From an uncultured Pirellulaceae bacterium (GTDB taxonomy: Bacteria > Planctomycetota > Planctomycetia > Pirellulales > Pirellulaceae): a stretch of DNA of 39,764 nt. The position numbers were made by a program, and so were the translations under genes. This document shows positions 14,498-23,881 of the stretch, in pieces. Where the stretch lies: NCBI GenBank assembly GCA_938040995.1, contig CALHZT010000397.1, positions 1 to 39,764 of the forward strand, given 5' to 3'. The notes under the pieces were generated by a model. The model was not told the origin of the DNA, searched no databases, and saw only the letters and a program-made list of their open reading frames with translations. The stretch's first letter is position 1, and the number at the start of each line of letters is the position of its first letter.

Positions 14498-17400
14498 TTA
14501 CTTAACTACCGATAACAACTTTCGAAACGTTTCGATGGCTTCCCTGAACTCCGGTGTTTCGCGAACCGGCGCGAGGTCGGGATCGTCCTCGACGTGCCTG
14601 ATGAGCGTGCGATCCATCATCAGCCCTTCCAGTAATGTCTTCACGGCAAGACTCTGGAACTGTTCTTCATGTTCCGAATCGTCATCGGAACACAAAGCAA
14701 ACATACAAGCGACTTGATATCTTTCGATGCCATTCGGTTGTAGCTCAAGCAGCGTATTCGCATCGGCAATTGCCAAATCGGTTTGGCCCGTTCTCGCAAG
14801 TAATACGCCACGACCAGCAAGGGACATTGTATCAGTCGGCTCGACCTGAAGCGATTTGTTTAGTGCTTCCAATGCGCTCTGCGGGCTGTCAAGTTTTTCC
14901 GATTGTACGTGGGCAATGTTCTGCAAAGCTGCCACCGACAGGGGGTTGGCCAGGAGGGCATTTTCAAAATCCTCAACGGCCAACTTGGGATCGTCATTCA
15001 TTCTTGCCAGTCCCAAAGCCAACCAGCCAAGTTCGTCCTGGCCTGGCATCGTGAGTCCCTTCTTGCGATCGCGAGAGTAGTCGGCCTTCGCACCCCGCTG
15101 GCGATGTAGGTTGGCTCGGATCAGATAAACGCGAGGGTCGTTCGTTCCGCTTTCAACGACATAGTCGAGATCCGCGATTGCGGCAGTGGTGTTACCCATT
15201 GCCGAATGGCAAAGTGATCGATTCAGCCACGCGGCTGACAAAGTCGGCATCAACTGAATGGCACGAGTAAAGTCGCGTATCGCTTCCGCATGCTCGCCCC
15301 TGGCAAAGTTACACTTGCCTCTCTTGAATGCGACGAATTCCGATTCAGGCAACAAAGTGACGCAGACATCAATCGCAGAAGCCGCCTGTTCAAACAGCTT
15401 TCGCTTCATCTGGGCTTCGGCAAGGCTCAACCAACAAGTCGCATCGTGAGGCGCCTTGCCGGTCGCAGTGCGAAATGAAGCCGTGGCTTTCCCAAGCTCA
15501 CCCGCATTCATCCACTCAACGCCGGCGAGCAAGTCATCAAGGTATTCCGCGTCGGCCGGCGGCGCCGTGATCGTTGGATCTGCTTCTATCTCGCCTGCCT
15601 TGGCGGGCATGCCAATTTGTTCAAGTCGATCACGCTGCACATCAACAATCGTGCGTTCCGGAGTGTCCCACTTTTTCGCATGATCGCTCCATGCCAGTGC
15701 ATTCTCTCGCGCGTCCTGCATTTCCGCGGCGGGCTGCCCCGTCGCCATAAATCCGTAGCCCTTGGCGATCAGGTAGCAAAGCGAGCGAGCCGACGATCGC
15801 CATTGCTTCTGCTCATCCGCTGAAAGTAGCTTCAGTTGTCGGCTTGCGTCTGGTTTTTGGTCGAATCGCATCGCCATCGCCAGCTTTTCGGCTTTGGCGA
15901 TAACGTCGTTCGCGTTTGACGTGTCCGTTGCCTGGGCATCGGTTGAGATCAATCCCGGCCGGAGTCCGTTGTAATCATGTTCAAACTGGTACAACGCGCT
16001 TTTCGCACGAGTCACCGCGACTTGCTTTTCGCGGACAACGGTGGCGGTTGCCGCAATGCCGCCGATGAGTGCGATCGCGACGGCAGCCGTAGTCCAGCTG
16101 CAGATTCGCGGGTTGCGACGCGACCATTTCGCGACTCGTTCTTTCACCGAGTCGTTGGTAGCGTTCTTCAGCGGTCGATTGTCGAGGTGGGCGAGGATGT
16201 CATCACGCAACTCGCTCGCACTCTGATACCGCTGACCGACAGCAGGATTCAGGCAGCGTCGGACAATCGAAGCGATTGCGTGCGAGCCGCCGAAATCTTC
16301 GGCATCCGTTGTGAAGTTCTGTCGCTGGTTGTAGCAGTCGTTCAACTGCCGGTCGAAGTCGTCTTTTTCCAGTCGCCTGGCGGGGAACGGTAGCGTGCCT
16401 TTGAGCAACTGATACATCACGATGCCGAGTGCATAAATGTCACTTCGGAAATCGTGGTTTGTCTTTGACACGTCAGCGGTATCGCGACGATAAGCCTGAA
16501 TCTGTTCCGGTGCCATGAAGGGCAGGGTACCGCCAACAGTCTGGGCGTCGCTTTGCCCATCCGCCGACAGGTTAAAGTCGATAAGCATCGGCTCGCCGTC
16601 ATCCCGCATCAGGATGTTGTTCGGTTTGATATCACGATGAAGAATTCCCCGGTCGTGACAATGTTGAAGTCCGTCGGCAAGCCGGGCAATAATCCATAGC
16701 GCACTTTCGTGGAATGAGTGTTCCTCGAAATACTGAATTGCAGCGCTCCTGGTGAAGTCCGCCGGTTGTTCGCGAACACTTTGAATCGCTTGCATCAAAT
16801 TCGGAGCAGTCGATTTTTCGTCCCCTGCATGAGCCTGGCGAATCAGGCTGCCAAGAGTCGTTTCGCCGAGGAATGGCATGCAGATGACCGCGTCGTGGTT
16901 CGACTCCGTGGCCGGATGCACCGAATAGACTGGCGTGATGTTCGTGTGTTGAAGTTGGGCGAGTTTGTTGGCTTCGTCTGACTTCAGTCGCGAGAATTTC
17001 AGCACAACTTCGCGGTCAGCCAGACTCTCCTGGCGAGCAAGCCATGTTCTTCCAAAGCTGCCCTGTCCGAGTTTTCGAATGATCTCAAAACCATTCCACG
17101 CCGTACCCGATTGCAGGTCGCCGTCGCCGGACGCTGAGGAAAGGCCCGCGGTTTTTGTGTCGGGGTCCGTCTTTTTTGTCGATCCGCGAGTGACCGAATC
17201 AGCGCGCGAGTCGCCATGCGTGCTACCTTCATGCAGGTTCTCATCGTAGCCAGTCCATTCGGACCAATCGTGGGCATCGACACCATATCGCGACTGGTAC
17301 TCTGCGACGTTGACATCTTCACCGGATTGACGCCGCAAACGATAATCTTCAAACGCGAGTAACTCTCGACACTCTCGGCAAGCAAAGACTTTCGGGAATT

Positions 17401-17629
17401 GCGACTGGTAACCTTCGAGCGACCGTGACAAACCGCGGCTGCGAGCCAGATCCATGTCGACTCGAATGAGTTCCGTCACCGCCGCAAGATAGTTGTCCTC
17501 ATTTTCAGATGGCAAATGGTCGGACAGCGACACGCCGACGTCTTTGAAGAACGCGGCTTCGTAGGCTTCGATGCGCAAATCGATCGCTGGATCAAAGGTT
17601 GCCTGTCGCATCGTCTTGTTCATCCCCAT
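14498..17629 (-). CDS. Membrane Ser/Thr protein kinase with C-terminal TPR repeats
   Basis: A 1043-residue Hanks-type kinase. N-terminal residues 1-170 hold a planctomycete-type region with Cys-rich FACRECREL. The kinase domain spans about 181-480: Gly loop LGQGSFGRTW, Lys211 in VVLKFS, catalytic HRDIKPNN (Asp333), and metal motif D-F-N (Asp351) in place of D-F-G. The insert between Lys211 and the catalytic loop is unusually long. One membrane helix lies at about 516-540 (WTTAAVAIALIGGIAATATVV), followed by TPR-type helical repeats at about 690-1000, probably on the far side of the membrane. The start at 17629 overlaps the sigma factor by 38 bases; a Met at 17611 is an alternative. Kinase and sigma factor probably form a signalling pair. 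Confidence 0.92.
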   Translation of the reverse strand: MGMNKTMRQATFDPAIDLRIEAYEAAFFKDVGVSLSDHLPSENEDNYLAAVTELIRVDMDLARSRGLSRSLEGYQSQFPKVFACRECRELLAFEDYRLRRQSGEDVNVAEYQSRYGVDAHDWSEWTGYDENLHEGSTHGDSRADSVTRGSTKKTDPDTKTAGLSSASGDGDLQSGTAWNGFEIIRKLGQGSFGRTWLARQESLADREVVLKFSRLKSDEANKLAQLQHTNITPVYSVHPATESNHDAVICMPFLGETTLGSLIRQAHAGDEKSTAPNLMQAIQSVREQPADFTRSAAIQYFEEHSFHESALWIIARLADGLQHCHDRGILHRDIKPNNILMRDDGEPMLIDFNLSADGQSDAQTVGGTLPFMAPEQIQAYRRDTADVSKTNHDFRSDIYALGIVMYQLLKGTLPFPARRLEKDDFDRQLNDCYNQRQNFTTDAEDFGGSHAIASIVRRCLNPAVGQRYQSASELRDDILAHLDNRPLKNATNDSVKERVAKWSRRNPRICSWTTAAVAIALIGGIAATATVVREKQVAVTRAKSALYQFEHDYNGLRPGLISTDAQATDTSNANDVIAKAEKLAMAMRFDQKPDASRQLKLLSADEQKQWRSSARSLCYLIAKGYGFMATGQPAAEMQDARENALAWSDHAKKWDTPERTIVDVQRDRLEQIGMPAKAGEIEADPTITAPPADAEYLDDLLAGVEWMNAGELGKATASFRTATGKAPHDATCWLSLAEAQMKRKLFEQAASAIDVCVTLLPESEFVAFKRGKCNFARGEHAEAIRDFTRAIQLMPTLSAAWLNRSLCHSAMGNTTAAIADLDYVVESGTNDPRVYLIRANLHRQRGAKADYSRDRKKGLTMPGQDELGWLALGLARMNDDPKLAVEDFENALLANPLSVAALQNIAHVQSEKLDSPQSALEALNKSLQVEPTDTMSLAGRGVLLARTGQTDLAIADANTLLELQPNGIERYQVACMFALCSDDDSEHEEQFQSLAVKTLLEGLMMDRTLIRHVEDDPDLAPVRETPEFREAIETFRKLLSVVK

Positions 17630-18230
17630 ACAGGATATTATGCAGTCGATTACGGAACGACTGAAGCGTTCTTTCTACCGTTCGCATTGAGCTACCGACG
17701 GTTTCGGCGATCTCTTTGACTGGTTCTCCCTGCAGTCGCAATTCGATCGTTCGTTGTTGAACATCACTCAAGTCGTTGAGGACATCGCGGATCGTCATTT
17801 TCAAAATCTGCAGCGCCGCTTCGTCATCAGAAACGGCCGGAACCTGTTCCTCCGGCTGCACACTTCGTCGAATGTCCCGTTTGGCTCTCCGGTGTTTTTT
17901 TCCAGTCGCACGAATCTTGTTCAAGGCGATTGTTACCAACAGTCGCCAGATCGTATCCCCTTCAGGGACGCTGTATTGTCCTTCCTGCAAACGACGAAAC
18001 AGGGTGCGAAAAACGGATTGGGTTACGTCCTCGGTGTCGACTCGACCCGACAGCTCGCGGGCGAGGTTTCGGTTCGCCAGTTCCTGCAGCCGGCCGATGT
18101 ATCGATCGAAGAGCTCCTTCGCGGCATCTTCGTCATGTTTCTTGATGCCACGCAGCAGCGAACTGTCCGTCTTTTCGGGATCAAGGGTCAGGCCCGAAGA
18201 TCCAGTATCGTCGTCGCGGTTCGTTGGCAT
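17592..18230 (-). CDS. ECF RNA polymerase sigma factor (kinase-associated type)
   Basis: A 212-residue ECF sigma factor. Region 2 is at about residues 30-95 (LFDRYIGRLQELANRNLA...DTEDVTQSVFRTLFRRL), and region 4 at about 150-205, with the helix-turn-helix LSDVQQRTIELRLQGEPVKEIAETVGSSMRTVERTL. There is no anti-sigma gene next to it. Instead the large Ser/Thr kinase overlaps its 3' end, the arrangement known for planctomycete ECF groups linked to protein kinases. The inferred role is transcription control by phosphorylation, with the downstream secreted protease as a candidate target. Confidence 0.92.
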   Translation of the reverse strand: MPTNRDDDTGSSGLTLDPEKTDSSLLRGIKKHDEDAAKELFDRYIGRLQELANRNLARELSGRVDTEDVTQSVFRTLFRRLQEGQYSVPEGDTIWRLLVTIALNKIRATGKKHRRAKRDIRRSVQPEEQVPAVSDDEAALQILKMTIRDVLNDLSDVQQRTIELRLQGEPVKEIAETVGSSMRTVERTLQSFRNRLHNILYGDEQDDATGNL

Positions 18231-18573
18231 GGAGAGTCACGAATCCTGGCGGTAACCGCCAAATTTTTTCGGAGCGACTTCTCCGTGGGAAAATTCTCGC
18301 CCCCGCCGCTGGGGAAGTTGAAGTTCGAGTGAAAGTCGTAAGTCCAATGTAATCATCCGGTTACGTAGGTTCAATCATCAATTGGCGTCGTCCAAGGGAT
18401 GTCTTCCGGTCCATTCTGTGAGGGATTGTTCATTTTTGTGGCGGTTTCCGCCGGGAAGGGAACTCTGCTTCGAAGCGGTGACTCGATGTTTGCATTGAGT
18501 CCCGTCAGGCGCTAACCCGGCTACTGCGGAGAGGTCGTGGTTAGCGTCGTTTTTCACAATTCGAGGCTCAATC
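18231..18573. other. Divergent intergenic region between sigma factor and pilin-like gene
   Basis: About 340 bases without a gene separate two oppositely directed operons, so promoters for both must lie here. The only clear structure is a short palindrome, GGCGG TAA CCGCC (18248-18260), followed by a T-run (18264-18269), close to the sigma factor start. I could not identify a convincing -35/-10 pair. Confidence 0.5.
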
Positions 18574-19503
18574 ATGCAATTCAGAACTTTGATGCAAATC
18601 GAGCCGCAATGTTCGCCGTCGAATATCTCGCCAAGGATTGCTTCACCAGCGAAAGTCAGATCCGGGTTCACTCTTGTAGAGCTCCTGGTAGTGATTGCCA
18701 TCATAGGCATTCTGGTTGCCTTATTGCTTCCTGCCGTTCAGCAGGCTCGCGAAGCGGCTCGTCGGCAGCAGTGTCTGAACAACCTTCGTCAGATGGGCCT
18801 CGCCTTTCACAACCATGTGTCTGCGTACCAGGAGTTTCCCAGCGGAGGCCACAACTGGTATGACGCGCCAACTTACATTGGCGGAAATCCAGCCCACGGC
18901 GTTCAGCAAAAGGCGGGATGGGGATTTCAGATCCTTCCCTATATGGAAGGTCAGGCAGTTGTCGCTCAAGGTCCGGTCGCGGTCATCGCGCATGCAGACC
19001 CGATGTTCTTCTGTCCTTCGCGGCGTGGTCCGCAGACGATCACCACGAGAGACAACTACCGTCCGGCGCTAACTGGCACAACCATCACCCGCGCGCTTTG
19101 CGACTATGCAGCAAGCAACCGCGAAGGCAGCGGGATCATGAAGCGGTATGAACCGCTGAGAGAAAGCAAAATCAGGGACGGCTATTCCAACACGCTGTTG
19201 GCCGGCGACAAACGATTGAACATTGCCTTTCTTGGCCAGTCGCAGCGCGACGACAACGAAGGCTATACGGTTGGGTGGAATTCGGACACTCTCCGCCGTA
19301 CCGACCGTGGGCCAAAACCTGACTTCCACGGTGACGAAGACGACTTCGGCGACAAGCGTTTCGGAGGATCGCACGTCACTTCGTTCAACGCCCTGATTGC
19401 GGACGGTTCCTGTCGCAAGATTTCTTACGACGTGGATGAAGATGTGTTCCAGCGACTTGGCGAACGAAGTGACGGCGAAGTCGTCGATCTGGGAGATCTT
19501 TGA
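18574..19503 (+). CDS. DUF1559 pilin-like protein with type IV prepilin N-terminus
   Basis: A 309-residue planctomycete DUF1559 protein, of a family present in many copies per genome. After a 30-residue leader it has the prepilin processing site and hydrophobic helix: [20 protein letters not shown], then [30 protein letters not shown] (key features Gly-Phe at the cleavage point and Glu at +5). The C-terminal end carries the usual [16 protein letters not shown] block. Such proteins are expected to be membrane-anchored pseudopilins; their function is not known. It heads the operon, and its stop overlaps the next ATG by one base (TGATG). Confidence 0.92.
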   Translation: MQFRTLMQIEPQCSPSNISPRIASPAKVRSGFTLVELLVVIAIIGILVALLLPAVQQAREAARRQQCLNNLRQMGLAFHNHVSAYQEFPSGGHNWYDAPTYIGGNPAHGVQQKAGWGFQILPYMEGQAVVAQGPVAVIAHADPMFFCPSRRGPQTITTRDNYRPALTGTTITRALCDYAASNREGSGIMKRYEPLRESKIRDGYSNTLLAGDKRLNIAFLGQSQRDDNEGYTVGWNSDTLRRTDRGPKPDFHGDEDDFGDKRFGGSHVTSFNALIADGSCRKISYDVDEDVFQRLGERSDGEVVDLGDL

Positions 19504-20123
19504 TGGAGAATCGCAATGACATTCATAGTCAAAGAAGCTTGTCGCAACAGGTGTTGTGGATAGCGACGGTTCTGTTCGTTGTCGGAATCGCCATTCTTCT
19601 GCTCGCATCGATAAGCGGTTGCGGCAGCTCGACGGGTGCCATCGACAGGCTCGCCCGAAAGCTCGGCTCAAAAGACGAAGAAGAGCGGTACGAGGCAGCG
19701 AAAGAACTGGAAGAGCACGCTCAGTCGCTGGTGCCCCACATTGCTGAAATCTCGGCAGGCCTGTCTGACTCATCAGATCGCGTTCGATATCGCTGTACGA
19801 AACTGCTCGCCAAGATGGAGGAAGCGGCGGCTCCGGCAGTCTCCAATCTGGCTGACGTGCTGACGGACGACAACGAAAAAACCCGCTACTACGCCGCCAA
19901 GGCGCTTTCAAGTCTTGGTATTCGCGCCGAACGCGCGCTTCCACAGCTGATCGTGGCGACGACCGATTCGAACGAGAAAGTTCGGTACTACTCGATCAAG
20001 GCGATTGGGAATGTTGAGGTCAACACACCCGAAGCTGTAAGTGCGCTCGAGTCTGCCGTGAACGACGACGTGGAACGAGTCGCAAAAGCGGCGGCGTCAG
20101 CATTGAAGAAGATTACCAACTGA
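19503..20123 (+). CDS. HEAT-repeat membrane protein or lipoprotein
   Basis: A 206-residue protein with an N-terminal membrane segment (QVLWIATVLFVVGIAILLLA) ending in SISGCGSS, which may be a lipobox with Cys as the acylation site. Residues 50-205 form about four HEAT/PBS-lyase-like repeats with the recurrent pattern of Asp, Val-Arg-Tyr/Arg-Ala-Ala, Leu (for example SDRVRYRCTKLLAKM, NEKTRYYAAKALSSLG, NEKVRYYSIKAIGNV). These act as protein-binding scaffolds. ATG at 19503 overlaps the previous stop, giving translational coupling. Its partner is unknown. Confidence 0.85.
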   Translation: MENRNDIHSQRSLSQQVLWIATVLFVVGIAILLLASISGCGSSTGAIDRLARKLGSKDEEERYEAAKELEEHAQSLVPHIAEISAGLSDSSDRVRYRCTKLLAKMEEAAAPAVSNLADVLTDDNEKTRYYAAKALSSLGIRAERALPQLIVATTDSNEKVRYYSIKAIGNVEVNTPEAVSALESAVNDDVERVAKAAASALKKITN

Positions 20124-20136
20124 ATCGTGAATCAGC

Positions 20137-21402
20137 ATGGCGAGTGACACAAAAATCAGAATCGATGCAGGCAGCGGGGGCGGTTCCGCTCGCCAGATGC
20201 GCATCGCTTTGTACTCGCACGATGCGACCGGCGTTGGCCACGTTCGCCGCAACATGCTGATAGCGCAATCGCTCTCGCTGGCTCCGAATCATGCGACTTC
20301 GCTGGTGATCTGTGGTGTCCATGAGGCGACGGCGTTTCAGGGTGGCCATGGAGTTGACTGTCTGACGCTGCCTTCGTTTCAGAAGTACGGCAATGACGAC
20401 TATCGTCCCCGCAATCTCATGATCGGTGGCGATGACGTGTCCGCGATTCGGTCGGAGATCCTCGGGAGCTGCCTGAGTGCGATGCGTCCGGATCTGCTGA
20501 TTGTCGACAAGGTACCCAACGGTATTCGTGGTGAACTCACTGATGTGTTGCCTCGCCTGCGACAGCAAGGCACGCGAATCGTGTTTGGGATGCGCGACAT
20601 TCTTGATGACACGCGCGTTATTGCTGAAGAGTGGGCCAGAAACGGATACGAGAAAATTATCCGCGAACAATACGATCAGGTTTGGGTATACGGCGATCCG
20701 GAGGTATTTGACCCGGTTGCCGAGTATGGCTTTTCGTTCGGCAATCAGGTTCGCTATTGCGGCTACCTCGATCAGCGTGAGCGTCTGCCGTTTTCACAAA
20801 CTGGTTGCGGTGCCGGTGGGGTCGACGATTCGAAGCTCAGGAAGACGGTGCTTTGCATGGTTGGTGGTGGCGAAGATGGCGTAGCGCTTGCAACGGCATT
20901 CGTCCAGTCGGAATTGCCTGCCGGGCGAGTCGGTTTGCTAATCACCGGACCGCTCATGGGCGAAGAACATCATCGTCGGATCCAAAAACTTGCCGCAGCC
21001 CGGACCGATATGGAAGTGGTTCGGCAAGTCGCCGATGCGGATTCGCTGGTATCCCGTGTGGAAAAAGTGATCTGCATGGGCGGCTACAATTCGCTGCTCT
21101 CTGTTGTCTCGTTTGAGAAACAGGCGCTCATCGTTCCAAGGGTGCATCCTCGCACCGAACAGCTCATTCGATCGGAGTTGTTTCAGCAACGTGGGCTGGT
21201 CGACGCACTCTTGCCCGATCAATTGACCGCCAGTGCATTGAGCGACTGGATGACGCGTCGCCCTCAAAAGCAGGCAGACCGGGCGAATGTCGATCTGCGC
21301 GGTCTGAAGAGGATTGCCTCGTTCGTCCAGGAATTGTGCCGGCCTCAGTCAGCGTCCGTGAACGGACGGACGGCTTCAACTCTCTCGGGACGGACAACAT
21401 GA
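20137..21402 (+). CDS. Glycosyltransferase, MurG/GT28-like (COG4671 type)
   Basis: A 421-residue predicted glycosyltransferase with the GT-B fold. The N-terminal half starts MRIALYSHDATGVGHVRRNMLIAQSL, with the Gly-x-Gly-His motif expected for MurG-like enzymes. The C-terminal half has CMVGGGEDGVALA and VICMGGYNSLLSVVSFEKQALIVPR, the nucleotide-sugar binding pattern of GT28-like proteins. It probably adds a sugar to a lipid- or nucleotide-linked acceptor at the cytoplasmic membrane. It starts 13 bases after the HEAT gene and overlaps the next gene by ATGA. The donor sugar and acceptor cannot be read from sequence. Confidence 0.86.
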   Translation: MASDTKIRIDAGSGGGSARQMRIALYSHDATGVGHVRRNMLIAQSLSLAPNHATSLVICGVHEATAFQGGHGVDCLTLPSFQKYGNDDYRPRNLMIGGDDVSAIRSEILGSCLSAMRPDLLIVDKVPNGIRGELTDVLPRLRQQGTRIVFGMRDILDDTRVIAEEWARNGYEKIIREQYDQVWVYGDPEVFDPVAEYGFSFGNQVRYCGYLDQRERLPFSQTGCGAGGVDDSKLRKTVLCMVGGGEDGVALATAFVQSELPAGRVGLLITGPLMGEEHHRRIQKLAAARTDMEVVRQVADADSLVSRVEKVICMGGYNSLLSVVSFEKQALIVPRVHPRTEQLIRSELFQQRGLVDALLPDQLTASALSDWMTRRPQKQADRANVDLRGLKRIASFVQELCRPQSASVNGRTASTLSGRTT

Positions 21403-22637
21403 ATATCAATTCGAAAAAAGTCGGCTATGTCGTCAAGCGGTACCCGCGTTTCTCAGAGACCTTTATCGTCAACGAGGTGCTTGCCCACGAAGCCGCCGGG
21501 GCCGAGATAGAAATTTTCTCCATTCGTCCCTGCAACGACACGCATTTTCAAAACCGGATTTCCGAGGTGCGTGCTCCTTTGACGCAGCTGATATCGGCTC
21601 GTCCCAAGGCTTCGGCTTTTCTGGATCAACTGCGACTTGCGGCAGAAGAGTTCGACAATCTGTGGGAGCTGGTGGCGGAAGAGAAGCACGCCGATGTGAC
21701 GACGTTGAATCAGGGCGTCATGTTGGCCAGGCTGGTTCGCCAGCGAAACATTGGGCACTTGCACGCTCATTTCGCGACTTTGCCCGCGTCCGTCACGCGA
21801 CTGGCTGCCAAGCTTGCGCAAATTCCGTACACGCTGACAGCGCACGCAAAAGATATCTTTCATGAATCCGTCGATCCGGATGATCTTCGCTGCAAGTTGC
21901 ATGACGCGGGCGGTGTTATCACGGTCAGTGATTTCAATGTTGAGTTCCTCACGAGTGAGTACGATTGCGATCCGACTCGATTGCATCGTGTCTACAACGG
22001 GCTCGATCTCAATGATTTGCCGTTTGCCAGCCTGGAGAAACGAACGCCGCGAATCATCGCGGTCGGTCGGTTGGTTGAGAAGAAGGGATTCGCGGATTTG
22101 GTCTCAGCATGTGCCTGCCTGAATCAGCGCGGAGTGAAGTTTCACTGTCAGATCGTTGGTGGCGGTGAGGAAGAGCATAAGCTGCGCAACCTGATCGCTG
22201 AAAGCAGACTACAAGAGCAGGTAGAGCTAACAGGGCCAATTCCCCAGTCTGAATTGAAATCGCTGATCTGGGATGCTGCCGTCATGGCGACTCCATGCGT
22301 CGTTGGTAATGACGGCAACCGTGACGGTCTGCCAACGGTGTTGTTGGAGTCCATGGCGCTGGGTACGCCGTGCATTGCCACACCAGTGACGGGGATTCCG
22401 GAAGTCATTCGCCATGAAGAGACCGGGCTGATTGTTCCAGAACGGAATTCGTATGAGCTGTCGGTGGCGCTGGAGCGGATGCTTGAAGATGGGAAACTGC
22501 GCACGCGACTGGCTCGCGCGGCAAGAGACCTGATTGAAAAGGAATTTGATAACCGGAACACTGCCGCGCAGATTCGCGAGATTTTCTCGCAGTGTTGTCT
22601 CTCGACGCCGGTGGAAATGCAGGAGGCGTCACGATGA
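21399..22637 (+). CDS. Glycosyltransferase family 4
   Basis: A 412-residue GT-B enzyme. The ATG at 21399 (ATGA overlap with the preceding stop) gives MNINSKKVGYVVKRYPRFSETFIVNE, a typical start for polysaccharide GT4 enzymes. The donor-binding C-terminal domain has VGRLVEKKGFADLVSA, then DGNRDGLPTVLLESMALGTPCIATPVTGIPE, which holds the E-x7-E-type motif (Glu in LLESMALG and IPEVI). It presumably transfers a hexose from a nucleotide sugar during surface glycan assembly. Downstream is a second GT4 gene, again overlapping by ATGA. Confidence 0.92.
   Translation: MNINSKKVGYVVKRYPRFSETFIVNEVLAHEAAGAEIEIFSIRPCNDTHFQNRISEVRAPLTQLISARPKASAFLDQLRLAAEEFDNLWELVAEEKHADVTTLNQGVMLARLVRQRNIGHLHAHFATLPASVTRLAAKLAQIPYTLTAHAKDIFHESVDPDDLRCKLHDAGGVITVSDFNVEFLTSEYDCDPTRLHRVYNGLDLNDLPFASLEKRTPRIIAVGRLVEKKGFADLVSACACLNQRGVKFHCQIVGGGEEEHKLRNLIAESRLQEQVELTGPIPQSELKSLIWDAAVMATPCVVGNDGNRDGLPTVLLESMALGTPCIATPVTGIPEVIRHEETGLIVPERNSYELSVALERMLEDGKLRTRLARAARDLIEKEFDNRNTAAQIREIFSQCCLSTPVEMQEASR
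22621..22626 (+). promoter_or_regulatory. Shine-Dalgarno site fixing the second GT4 start
   Basis: AGGAGG lies seven bases before the ATG at 22634. It supports that start over the longer in-frame option beginning at 22592. Confidence 0.75.
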
Positions 22638-23881
22638 AGGTCGCCTATGTATGCAGTGATCCCGGTGTTCCAGTCTGGGGCTCCAAGGGTTGTTCCGTCC
22701 ACGTTCAGGAAATTCTGAACGCCATGCTTCGTCGTGGATTCGAAGTCGATCTTTTTGCGCGACGAACTGGAAACGAATGTCCGGAGCATCTGCAAAGCGT
22801 CAATCTTGTGCGGCTCGACAAACCAGCCAAAACGAATTCTCTCAACGAACGAGAGTTGCGGCTGATAGAATCCAATCGAATGCTCCGTGTGATGCTTGAG
22901 CGACATGGGCCTTACGATCTGGTGTACGAACGTTACGCGTTGTGGAGCCATGCGGCGATCGACTATGCGAAGGACAGTGGTGTTCCTTCGGTTCTCGAAG
23001 TCAATGCGCCGCTGGTCAGGGAACAGTCAACACACCGGCAGCTTCTCGATCAGGTCGCAGCGACCCGGCTGACGCAGCGGGCTTTCCGGGGTGCGACGTC
23101 AGTTATCGCGGTTTCAAGTTCGGTCGCGGATTACGTTGACGGAGTGCGCGGCGTGCGCGAAGTAAGTGGAGCGCGAGGCAATTTGTTGCCGGCGTACGTG
23201 GTGCCGAATGGTGTTGCTGTTGGGCGATTTGAAGTAGCCCGACGTCAAATTCAGCGGCGATGGGAACGGCGAATTCAGGGTGTTGAATCCAGCCCTTTGG
23301 TTGTTGGTTTCACCGGCACGCTGAGGCCGTGGCATGGGATGCAGTCGCTGGGTGCCGCGTTCCGACGCTTTCACGCGACTTATCCGAATTCCGAATTGTT
23401 GATTGTCGGCGACGGACCAGCGCGTGCTGAATTGCTTGACGAACTGGGCCCAGCCGCAAAGTCCACACACATCACCGGCAAAGTCGAGATGTCTCGCGTG
23501 CCGGAGCTACTCGCCCGGATGGATATCGCGGTCGCACCGTATCCAAACCTTGATGACTTTTACTTTTCGCCGCTGAAAATTTTCGAATACATGGCTGCCG
23601 GGTTGCCCGTGGTAGCCAGCCGAATTGGCGACATTCCCAACTACCTGTCGCACGATGAATCGGCGTTTCTGGTTGAGCCGGGCGATCCCGAAACGCTTGC
23701 TGCTGCGCTGCGGCACTGCGCCGCGAATCCTGCTGAATCGTTGGCAATGGGAACGGCTGGCTTCCGATTAGCGGAATCAAAGCACTCGTGGGATTCGGTG
23801 CTCGATACGGCGCTGGCGTCGGTGAATTTGGCGGACGATCTGAAGGTTGGGGCTTCGCCAGTCGCGAAGAGGGTCGGATGA
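22634..23881 (+). CDS. Glycosyltransferase family 4 (second copy)
   Basis: A 415-residue GT-B enzyme, not a duplicate of its neighbour. N-terminus MKVAYVCSDPGVPVWGSKGCSVHVQEIL is typical of GT4 enzymes that bind their acceptor in the first domain. The donor domain has VGFTGTLRPWHGMQSL, the GDGP loop and FSPLKIFEYMAAGLPVVASRIGDIP (Glu of the EYMAAG motif). The strong Shine-Dalgarno at 22621 and the ATGA overlap fix the start. It overlaps the ABC exporter gene by four bases, so synthesis and export of the glycan are probably coupled. Confidence 0.92.
   Translation: MKVAYVCSDPGVPVWGSKGCSVHVQEILNAMLRRGFEVDLFARRTGNECPEHLQSVNLVRLDKPAKTNSLNERELRLIESNRMLRVMLERHGPYDLVYERYALWSHAAIDYAKDSGVPSVLEVNAPLVREQSTHRQLLDQVAATRLTQRAFRGATSVIAVSSSVADYVDGVRGVREVSGARGNLLPAYVVPNGVAVGRFEVARRQIQRRWERRIQGVESSPLVVGFTGTLRPWHGMQSLGAAFRRFHATYPNSELLIVGDGPARAELLDELGPAAKSTHITGKVEMSRVPELLARMDIAVAPYPNLDDFYFSPLKIFEYMAAGLPVVASRIGDIPNYLSHDESAFLVEPGDPETLAAALRHCAANPAESLAMGTAGFRLAESKHSWDSVLDTALASVNLADDLKVGASPVAKRVG

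Noticed and set aside
18248..18269. Palindrome plus T-run as an intrinsic terminator
   Set aside because: On the strand where the T-run follows the stem, no gene lies upstream; the stem is only five pairs long.
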